From NCBI GenBank assembly GCA_002433065.1, contig DJHK01000040.1, positions 1-31,833 on the forward strand: 31,833 bases of DNA, given 5' to 3'. Under the pieces are notes generated by a model, which was not told the DNA's origin, did no database searches, and saw only the letters and a list, made by a program, of their open reading frames with translations. The position numbers and the translations under genes are program-made. Shown piece by piece: positions 7,842 to 14,576 of the stretch; position 1 is the first letter of the stretch, and each line of letters starts with the position of its first letter. This DNA is from Chloroflexi bacterium UBA6622 (GTDB lineage Bacteria; Chloroflexota; UBA11872).

Positions 7842-8420
7842 GTGAGCGCCTTAATCGGTGTCCTCGCCCTACAGGGTGATTTTGCCGAACATGTACAGGT
7901 GCTGGATGCTGTAGGAGGCAGGGCACGTCAAGTTCGAGACGCCAATCAGTTGGAAGGTCTTGATGGCTTGATTATTCCAGGTGGTGAAAGCACCACGATT
8001 GGAATGCTTATGGAGCGCTACGATCTGGATGGTCCAATCCGAGATCTTGCTAAGCACGGTATGCCGATTTGGGGCACCTGTGCAGGGTTAATTCTTATGG
8101 CATGCGATGTCGGCCGGCAGCAGCCTCTGCTAGAGCTAATAAACATATCGGTTGAGCGAAATGCGTTTGGCCGGCAACTCGAAAGCTTCGAGGTGTCCGT
8201 AGATATTGAAGGGATTTCGGGAGGAGGCTTTCCTGCGGTGTTTATCCGTGCGCCTCGGGTCGTATCCGTTGGCGATGACGTGGAAGTTTTGGCGCGGCTT
8301 GATGACGGATCAATAGTTGCAGTCCGCCAGAAAAATTTGCTTGGGACCGCTTTTCATCCGGAATTGACTTGCGATCTTCGATTGCATCGATATTTTGTTG
8401 GCATGACTGAAGCCGTATGA
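7842..8420 (+). CDS. pdxT: Pyridoxal 5'-phosphate synthase glutaminase subunit PdxT
   Basis: This 192-residue class I glutamine amidotransferase supplies ammonia to PdxS. The visible motifs are LALQGDFAEH at the N-terminus, PGGESTTIG, the nucleophile elbow GTCAGL with Cys80, and the catalytic pair His172 and Glu174 in FHPEL. The start is GTG, with CCGAGG just upstream. Its stop overlaps the next start (ATGA at 8417-8420), so the following gene is probably translationally coupled. Confidence 0.97.
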   Translation: MSALIGVLALQGDFAEHVQVLDAVGGRARQVRDANQLEGLDGLIIPGGESTTIGMLMERYDLDGPIRDLAKHGMPIWGTCAGLILMACDVGRQQPLLELINISVERNAFGRQLESFEVSVDIEGISGGGFPAVFIRAPRVVSVGDDVEVLARLDDGSIVAVRQKNLLGTAFHPELTCDLRLHRYFVGMTEAV

Positions 8421-9418
8421 CGGTCACGGTGTTTCGGTTGCGGCCCTGGCACATTCGTGCGCTGATTGGAACGTTCGTACTTGGTCCCAAAAGTTGTAGA
8501 AGTGTTGTTGGTGGTGAGGGGCTGAGGGCACTGTGCCTTCGTGCTTTGGCTTATGCAATCCCCTGTTTGATTCAGGGGAAGCGGGCTTATGGAGCTTGGA
8601 TGGCAGGACAATTGGTCGGGTTCCTGCTCGTGGAGTGTCAAGCCAAAAGTCGTAGAGTTCGTGTTCTGGACCTAGCTGTAGTAGATCGATCGTTTGACAG
8701 GGACCAGGGCCTTAACAACATGTCATGTGTAAAGGCTATCTGCGAAACGTTGCTTATGCGCCTTTCCGATGTTGCTGCACGGGATGGTTTCATAAGCCTT
8801 TTTGTTCGAGTGGCTATCGATAGTCCTTTCGTTCCCATTTTTCAAGGCCTTGGGTTTGTAGTTGCGGTTCGAGAGGATGTGTATGTGAGGAACCCCAGGC
8901 CTATGAGTGTTCCTCACCTAGTCGAGGGCCTTAGATCAAGGGAGGCAGCCGATTTCTGGGATGTTTCTCAGCTGTATAGAGCGGTCACCCCGGCTGCGGT
9001 CCAGTTAGCGGATTTTCCTGACGCCAAGCTTTCCGGTGGTTTTCAAGGCCATGTTTTCGGATCTTTGCTATCGACGCGGCCCCGGGAGTTTGTCATTGGG
9101 AGCAGTGAGGCATGTGGGGTCGACGCATGGGTTCGAGTAACGGCTGCGAATCATGGCCGTCACACAATAAGCTTAATGATCCATCCTCGAAATGCGTCTT
9201 CCGCTTCTCCTCTCATTCGATATGCTCTTTGGAGGCTTACTCAAGGTGCCTCGATCCCAACGGAGATCACGGTTCGCTCCCACGATGACGTCTTGCGGCG
9301 GGCTGTAGAGTTCGAAGGGTTTAAGCTAACGGATACGCGTGAGTTGATGGTTCACCAAATGGCGGTGCGAGTACATGCGGAATCGCCTGCTCATGTGTTT
9401 GACCGGGTAACGAGTTAA
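8417..9418 (+). CDS. GNAT-like acetyltransferase domain protein, function unknown
   Basis: A 333-residue protein with a GNAT-like N-terminal half. YGAWMAGQLVGFLLVE and VRVLDLAVVDRSFDRDQGLNN resemble the central strands of the fold, and FVPIFQGLGFV resembles the C-terminal motif in which a helix precedes the G-F strand. The usual acetyl-CoA pyrophosphate loop (Q/R-x-x-G-x-G/A) is poorly preserved. The C-terminal half (about 150-333) has a similar alternating strand/helix pattern and may be a second, divergent GNAT domain. The ATG overlaps the pdxT stop, and the gene for a Ycf45-like ATPase follows after eight bases. Its substrate cannot be inferred. Confidence 0.65.
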   Translation: MTVTVFRLRPWHIRALIGTFVLGPKSCRSVVGGEGLRALCLRALAYAIPCLIQGKRAYGAWMAGQLVGFLLVECQAKSRRVRVLDLAVVDRSFDRDQGLNNMSCVKAICETLLMRLSDVAARDGFISLFVRVAIDSPFVPIFQGLGFVVAVREDVYVRNPRPMSVPHLVEGLRSREAADFWDVSQLYRAVTPAAVQLADFPDAKLSGGFQGHVFGSLLSTRPREFVIGSSEACGVDAWVRVTAANHGRHTISLMIHPRNASSASPLIRYALWRLTQGASIPTEITVRSHDDVLRRAVEFEGFKLTDTRELMVHQMAVRVHAESPAHVFDRVTS

Positions 9419-9426
9419 ACCTCGAC

Positions 9427-10914
9427 ATGCAAGAAATCAGGGATGTATCTGCACCTCCGGAGGTAGTTCCGACACCGCATATAGCGGAGGGAGACGAGGC
9501 CGAACTCAACGCTCTTCTTGTTGCGTTACCCAAGGGTATTCGAGAGGAGCTACTGGCACTACCCCAGTGGAACGAGATGGTCGAACTCGTGTTAGATCTT
9601 GGCCGTCCACCCGAGGTTCGGCTAAGTGACGGATCAGAACCTGTCCTTTCGGGTCAAATTCAGAGTTCTGACATAGACGCCGTAGTTGCTTCAATAGGGG
9701 AGTTTACGGCAGACAATAGGGCAGGCGTTCCAGGGACGCTTCACCGATTTTCGGCGATACGAAACCGATCAGGGCGCATCGTGGGACTTACAGTTAGGCG
9801 TGGTCGGGCAATGCGAGGCACGACAGCGATAGTTAGAGATATTGTTGCTGGGACCCAAAGTTTATTGTTGTTAGGTCCTCCAGGTGTGGGGAAGACCACA
9901 ATGCTTCGCGAGATGGCACGGGTGCTTAGCGAGCAACATCGTAAACGGGTCGTTATTGTGGATACGTCGAATGAGATTGGTGGTGACGGGGACGTGCCAC
10001 ACCCCGGGATTGGTAGGGCGCGTCGAATGCAGGTGTCTGCTCCAAACCGCCAGCATCAGGTCATGATTGAAGCCGTCGAGAACCATATGCCAGAAGTGAT
10101 TGTGGTCGACGAAATTGGCACAGAACTTGAGGCCAACGCTGCTCGAACAATTGCAGAACGAGGGGTCCGTTTGATCGGGACCGCCCATGGTCAGACGCTC
10201 GAAAATGTTCTCTTAAACCCTCTGCTAAGCGACCTGGTAGGCGGCGTTGAGTCGGTGACTTTAGGTGACGATGAAGCGCGGCGCCGCCAGACGCAGAAGA
10301 CGGTGTTAGAGCGACGATCGACGCCAACGTTTGAGACTCTCATTGAATTGCATTCACGCGATACGTTTGTGATCCATCACAACGTTTCGAACGCAGTCGA
10401 TGGGATTTTGCGTGGATCCAGTGTGCGTGCTGAGTCTCGTGTTCGATTAGATGACGGTCGTGTGGTGCGTGACCTTAACGTAGAGGCCCGTTCCGGCTCA
10501 GCCGACCCGATCTCTGCAGATGTGGAAGGAGTTGATTCCGGACGTCAATATGGTCGGTTGCATGTCCTCACGTTTGGCATTAGTCGTAGCCGGTTCGAAA
10601 ATGCGATTGGGAACATAAGGACTGATGAGGTCCGGTTAGTTCGACATTTAGCTCAGGCAGATGTCGTGGTTACGTCTCGCAGTTTTCACCGGAAACGTCC
10701 ACGTATCCTTCGAGACGCGGAGGCCCGTGGAGTGCCGGTATATGTGCTGAGAAACAACACGGTTGTTCAGATGGAAGCGTGTTTGAGCACGTTAATTGAT
10801 TCAGAAAACAGCCAGATTGCTATGGAGGGGGCGAGCCTTCTTGGCGGAACGCATAACAATAGTGTTGCGCGACAACATTTGCGGGTGTTGACCGACACAG
10901 GTGGTCAAGGGTGA
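9427..10914 (+). CDS. Ycf45/SpoIIIAA-type AAA ATPase with C-terminal extension
   Basis: This 495-residue P-loop ATPase resembles the Ycf45 / stage III sporulation protein AA group (often annotated as R3H domain-containing nucleic-acid-binding protein). The Walker A motif is GPPGVGKTT (150-158). It is followed by VIVDTSNEIGGDGDVPH, which is characteristic of this group, Walker B VIVVDEIGTELEA (224-236) and GTAHGQTLENV. After about residue 350 there is a second region of strands and helices (HLAQADVVVTSRSFHRKRPR and VPVYVLRNN) compatible with a nucleic-acid-binding domain. Its role is poorly known in bacteria outside sporulation. The stop overlaps the tmk GTG. Confidence 0.85.
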   Translation: MQEIRDVSAPPEVVPTPHIAEGDEAELNALLVALPKGIREELLALPQWNEMVELVLDLGRPPEVRLSDGSEPVLSGQIQSSDIDAVVASIGEFTADNRAGVPGTLHRFSAIRNRSGRIVGLTVRRGRAMRGTTAIVRDIVAGTQSLLLLGPPGVGKTTMLREMARVLSEQHRKRVVIVDTSNEIGGDGDVPHPGIGRARRMQVSAPNRQHQVMIEAVENHMPEVIVVDEIGTELEANAARTIAERGVRLIGTAHGQTLENVLLNPLLSDLVGGVESVTLGDDEARRRQTQKTVLERRSTPTFETLIELHSRDTFVIHHNVSNAVDGILRGSSVRAESRVRLDDGRVVRDLNVEARSGSADPISADVEGVDSGRQYGRLHVLTFGISRSRFENAIGNIRTDEVRLVRHLAQADVVVTSRSFHRKRPRILRDAEARGVPVYVLRNNTVVQMEACLSTLIDSENSQIAMEGASLLGGTHNNSVARQHLRVLTDTGGQG

Positions 10915-11624
10915 GCGCCGATCGCCGGAAGGGACTGTTTATAGTTTTTGAAGGTGCTGAAGGTACTGGTAAGACAACTCAAACACAGCTTCTTTCTGAG
11001 TCGTTGCGACGGCGAGGCCTCGATGTTGATGTTACTCGTGAGCCTGGAGGTACGCCGCTGGGAGAGCAAGTTCGACGACTTCTTCTTAATCAGCAGGAAA
11101 TGCAGACTATAGATCCGCGTGTACAGGTATTAATGGTGTCGGCCGCACGCGCGCAACATGTTTCCGAGAGGATACGGCCGAAGTTGGATCAAGGTGGCGT
11201 GGTTATTTGCGATCGATTTACTGGATCGACGCAGGCCTATCAGGGGGCAGGGTTTAGGATATCTCGAAGGGATATTGAACGAATCGGTGAATTTTCAACC
11301 GATGGTCTGCATCCTGATCTTACAGTGTTACTTGATTTAGACGTGCAGGATGGTCTTAAGAGGAGTTTGAGTGACAGAGATACCGATTGGGAGAAGGCCG
11401 GAGGAATTAATTGGCATGGAATAGATTTTCATGAGAGGGTTCGGGAATCCTTTTTGAGTCAGGCGCGAGACAATATGGATCAATGGTTGGTGGCCGATGC
11501 GACGGCTCCGGTGACAACTATCGCCTCTGACATCCTTGATCGGGTGAGCATGTTGATTGAAGGTCGAGAATTGAGTCAGGCAAATGGTTTAGTTCAGCGT
11601 TCTTTTCCTATGGGCGGAACTTGA
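10911..11624 (+). CDS. tmk: Thymidylate kinase
   Basis: This 237-residue kinase phosphorylates dTMP to dTDP. It has a P-loop GAEGTGKT (15-22), the DR-x motif REPGGTPLGEQ, VQVLMVSAARAQH, the CDRFTGSTQAYQG segment with the catalytic Asp-Arg, and a C-terminal half with LLDLDVQDGLKR. It is slightly longer than the usual 205-215 residues because of extra sequence at the C-terminus. GTG start overlaps the preceding stop (GTGA at 10911-10914). The cyclic-di-AMP receptor gene follows after 19 bases, the same tmk-darA order as in Bacillus. Confidence 0.96.
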   Translation: MSADRRKGLFIVFEGAEGTGKTTQTQLLSESLRRRGLDVDVTREPGGTPLGEQVRRLLLNQQEMQTIDPRVQVLMVSAARAQHVSERIRPKLDQGGVVICDRFTGSTQAYQGAGFRISRRDIERIGEFSTDGLHPDLTVLLDLDVQDGLKRSLSDRDTDWEKAGGINWHGIDFHERVRESFLSQARDNMDQWLVADATAPVTTIASDILDRVSMLIEGRELSQANGLVQRSFPMGGT

Positions 11625-11643
11625 GCCTCAGAGGCGGCATCTT

Positions 11644-11991
11644 TTGGATACACGTAACGAAAAAATAAAGCTTTTTTTTGGTGTCGTGCAGAGTGCCGAT
11701 GCTGAAGGTGTGGCGGAGACGTTGGTTGAACAGGGCTTCAGATTTACCCGGGTTGAAACAGCGGGAGGCTTTCTTCGTGAGGGTAACGTTACCTTTATGG
11801 TAGGTGTTGAAGAGCGTAGGCTAGGTGACTTACTCGGGTCTTTTCGTCGTAATGCCACGACTCGTGTCCAGATGGCTAACCAGACTCAACAACCGGACAT
11901 TCAAGGGGCGGCTTTCCCTTTTCCTTTTGAGATCCAGGTTGGTGGAGCTACAGTCCTAATGTTGGATGTTGATAGGGTGGAATCCTTCTAA
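11644..11991 (+). CDS. darA: Cyclic-di-AMP receptor DarA (PstA/YaaQ), PII-like
   Basis: This 115-residue PII-like signalling protein is close to the usual length of about 109. Diagnostic segments are LVEQGFRFTRVETAGGFLREGN followed by VTFMVGVEERRL, which match the TGGFLREGN-TT ligand-binding loop of the DarA family, and the C-terminal VGGATVLMLDVDRVESF. It is expected to be a trimer that binds cyclic-di-AMP; no downstream partner is established. The start is TTG with AGAGG about ten bases upstream. Its presence implies a diadenylate cyclase elsewhere in the genome. The gene ends by overlapping the tail of the convergent aminotransferase gene by three to four bases. Confidence 0.93.
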   Translation: MDTRNEKIKLFFGVVQSADAEGVAETLVEQGFRFTRVETAGGFLREGNVTFMVGVEERRLGDLLGSFRRNATTRVQMANQTQQPDIQGAAFPFPFEIQVGGATVLMLDVDRVESF

Positions 11992-13175
11992 CGAAGCTGG
12001 TCGAGACAATCTTTTATTCGGTCGATGGCTTGTTCGAGATTTTCTACCGAGTTAGCGAAAGATAGCCGCAGCGAATCTGACCCAACTGTTCCAAAGGCTG
12101 TACCGGATAAAACGGCTACCCCCGCATCATCAAGAAGTCGGGTAGCGATCTCGTCGGCAGACAAGCGAAACCCCTTCAATTGAGGGAAAACGTAGAAGGC
12201 TCCGGCTGGTTTTTGGCAATCAACGCCTTCAATGCTGTTGAGTCCGTCGACCAGTACGTTACGTCGGTGGCGGAATTCATTTACAAATACTTCAACTTCG
12301 TTTTGTGGCCCTGTGAGGGCTTCAATGCCAGCCATTTGTACAAATGCGGCTGTGCAACTCGTGCTGTTTGTCTGTAGTTGGGCGATAGCAGCGGCCAGTT
12401 CAGTGTTCATGACTCCGTAGCCCAGGCGCCAACCTGTCATCGCGTATGTTTTTGAAAAGCCGTCGAGGATGATGGTCTTTTCAGCCATACCTTGTCGGGA
12501 GACTATCGATGTTTGTTCTGTTTCTCCATAGACTATTCGCCCATATATTTCGTCGCTAAGTACATACAGGGATCGGTCGGCCAGAAGTGCTGCGATACGG
12601 TCGATGTCCCCTGGTGTCAGCATTCCACCTGTAGGATTTTGGGGTGAATTGATAATGACAAGTTTGGTTCGACTCGAGATTTTTGATTCAAGCTCGTCGA
12701 TGTCCAAGCGGAATTGATTTTCTGCGCGGAGGCTCAGCGGTACTGGCTTTGCGCCTACAAATCTAATCATTGATTCGTAAATGGGAAAGCCTGGGTCTGG
12801 ATAAAGCACTTCATCCCCAGGCTCGCACAAGGCCGTGATCCCGAAAAACATGATTGGTTTTGCACCCGGTGTGATTACGATTTGCTCAGCTGAAACATGG
12901 ACTCCACGAGTCTTGGAGACTTCCTGAGCGATAGATTCTCGAGCTTCGAGAATTCCTGCCGATGGCACGTAGCTAGTAAATCCTTGGTCTAGTGCTCGTT
13001 TTGCAGCCTCTACGATATTTTGAGGCGTATCGAAATCCGGCTCACCGATTTCAAGATGAATGATGTTCTTGCCGGCGCGTTCGAGCTCCTTTGCACGTGC
13101 GAGTACTGAGAAGGCAGTTTCTGTTCCCAGCCGACTCATCGTGCTGGCAAGTTGTGGATATCTGGTCTGGGACAT
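11988..13175 (-). CDS. PLP-dependent class I/II aminotransferase
   Basis: This is a fold-type I aminotransferase of the aspartate/aromatic group, about 395 residues from the chosen ATG. Visible signatures are IIHLEIGEPDFDTP, ITPGAKPIMFF, INSPQNPTGG, LSDEIYGRIVY with the pyridine-ring Asp, and DGFSKTYAMTGWRLGY with the PLP-binding lysine at about residue 242. The frame remains open to an ATG at 13259, which would add 28 residues that look like no part of the family and lack a ribosome-binding site, so the start at 13175 is preferred. No strong ribosome-binding site is visible for either. It is the last gene of the minus-strand run and its substrate is not determined. Confidence 0.9.
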   Translation of the reverse strand: MSQTRYPQLASTMSRLGTETAFSVLARAKELERAGKNIIHLEIGEPDFDTPQNIVEAAKRALDQGFTSYVPSAGILEARESIAQEVSKTRGVHVSAEQIVITPGAKPIMFFGITALCEPGDEVLYPDPGFPIYESMIRFVGAKPVPLSLRAENQFRLDIDELESKISSRTKLVIINSPQNPTGGMLTPGDIDRIAALLADRSLYVLSDEIYGRIVYGETEQTSIVSRQGMAEKTIILDGFSKTYAMTGWRLGYGVMNTELAAAIAQLQTNSTSCTAAFVQMAGIEALTGPQNEVEVFVNEFRHRRNVLVDGLNSIEGVDCQKPAGAFYVFPQLKGFRLSADEIATRLLDDAGVAVLSGTAFGTVGSDSLRLSFANSVENLEQAIDRIKDCLDQLR

Positions 13176-13301
13176 GGATGTGGTTGCTTTACGAGCTGTG
13201 ATGGATTCCTGAGGGGATCTTAACGTGCTTGTGGCGTTGGGTTCTATCGCGCCGGACATAGACGTGTGGCAGCGATGATCTGTACTGTAGGCGGGCTTTG
13301 T

Positions 13302-14075
13302 TTAGGCGGTAGGGCGGGTGCTGACGAAAATCATTCGTTCACTGTCCGATTCAAAATCGTCTAGCTGTACAGACCCGTAGAGTTCAGGGGATGGAAACCC
13401 TACAGTACGGAGGGCGTCTTCGATCTGACCTCTAGTCCAGTAGCGTAGGCAGATGGAAGCTGTACGCCGATTCATCTGATCATTGCTGCTTATCCAATCA
13501 TAAAAGTGATGGCTTTTAATTGTTTGGGTGTTTGGATCTAGGTCCCATGCAACAAAGTGAGTAACGCTGGTGTCTGACGGTCCGATGAATGACGATTGTC
13601 TTCGAACGAGGCCGTCCCCTTGCGCAAGTAAATCAGGGGTTGGATTGACGACATCGATTGAAAAAATACCGCCTGGTATAAGAGCGTTGAATGCTGATCT
13701 AAGCATGGCCAGGAGGTCTTCTTGTTGCGACAGATGAAGCAGGGTGTCCAAGGCACAGAACACCAAGCCAAATTTCGAGGGGCTAGAGAACTCTCGCATG
13801 TCCTTTTTTTTGAGGGTGACAGGGAGTCCTTTGTCCTTAGCTTTTCCAGCGGCAATTGCTAGGAGCGGTTCGCATATGTCGATACCGTGTACTACGTGAT
13901 TATCTTCGGCTAAAGGAAGTAGCACTCGGCCTGAGCCGCAACCAAATTCTAGTATTGGACTTCCCGCTCTATCAGAAAGAGCGCGATACATTGCTACATC
14001 CTTTAGCCAATGCTGGTGTTCTGCTTCGTAGAGTGATGCTATTGAGGCGTACGGATCATGTGCTGGTGCTGACAT
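13302..14075 (-). CDS. Class I SAM-dependent methyltransferase
   Basis: A 257-residue protein with a Rossmann-like methyltransferase fold. Motif I ILEFGCGSGRVLLPLA (41-56), the acidic end of strand 2 in VHGIDICEPLL with Asp66, KKKDMREF and then FCALDTLLHL (motif IV region) are clear. AFNALIPGGIFSIDV marks the motif VI/post-I strand. The C-terminal part is beta-rich, as in small-molecule methyltransferases. The substrate is unknown. It starts six bases after the stop of the four-helix membrane protein, so it is cotranscribed with the Mre11/Rad50-like genes upstream, but whether it works with them cannot be shown. Confidence 0.85.
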   Translation of the reverse strand: MSAPAHDPYASIASLYEAEHQHWLKDVAMYRALSDRAGSPILEFGCGSGRVLLPLAEDNHVVHGIDICEPLLAIAAGKAKDKGLPVTLKKKDMREFSSPSKFGLVFCALDTLLHLSQQEDLLAMLRSAFNALIPGGIFSIDVVNPTPDLLAQGDGLVRRQSSFIGPSDTSVTHFVAWDLDPNTQTIKSHHFYDWISSNDQMNRRTASICLRYWTRGQIEDALRTVGFPSPELYGSVQLDDFESDSERMIFVSTRPTA

Positions 14076-14081
14076 GAATTG

Positions 14082-14573
14082 TTACCGGATCCTCAACCGG
14101 CGAAGCACATGATCCCCAATTATCGCGGTGAATATCAGCAACACAATGAGGCCGAAACTTGCGCTTTTATTTAGGGCAGCGCCCGCGAGAGCGGATACGC
14201 TTACTGCGACAAGGATGGAGTGTCGAGTTGTAGACCATGTGGAAATCCACTGGTTTTGTTCAGTTTTACCTGTTCTACGAGCCCAATGTTCGAATGACCA
14301 TGCCGAGAAGAACACTCCAAAAAATATGGTGGTAAGCACAGCTAGTACGTTTGTGTTTGTGGCCGGGTTAGTGATCACCACTAGGTAAGCGAGTAGGCCG
14401 ACGCAGCTGAGTGCACTGAAGCCACATATTCTTGCTAGCAGTAGGCTGAAATCTATATTTTCTTTAGGGGGCGTAGATGAGGGTCGATACGCTTGAGCTA
14501 CCGGTTCTTTGAGGTCAAGCGTCAACTGGCTGTTTTCTCGATCAGGAGATGTTTCATTAGCAATATTGGTCAT
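14082..14573 (-). CDS. Small four-helix membrane protein, unknown function
   Basis: This 163-residue protein is not recognised as a family. It has a soluble, charged, proline-containing N-terminus (1-40), then four hydrophobic segments at about 46-67, 74-93, 118-135 and 139-155, and a basic tail (LRRLRIR). It starts three bases after the stop of the Rad50-like gene and six bases before the methyltransferase, which suggests tight co-expression with the unusual coiled-coil protein. That protein itself carries a central hydrophobic hairpin, so the two could meet at the membrane; this is inference only. Confidence 0.7.
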   Translation of the reverse strand: MTNIANETSPDRENSQLTLDLKEPVAQAYRPSSTPPKENIDFSLLLARICGFSALSCVGLLAYLVVITNPATNTNVLAVLTTIFFGVFFSAWSFEHWARRTGKTEQNQWISTWSTTRHSILVAVSVSALAGAALNKSASFGLIVLLIFTAIIGDHVLRRLRIR

Positions 14574-14576
14574 GTA

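Noticed and set aside
13176..13259. N-terminal extension of the aminotransferase to 13259
   Set aside because: The 28 extra residues are low in structure and unlike the family; a start at 13175 gives the usual length of about 395.
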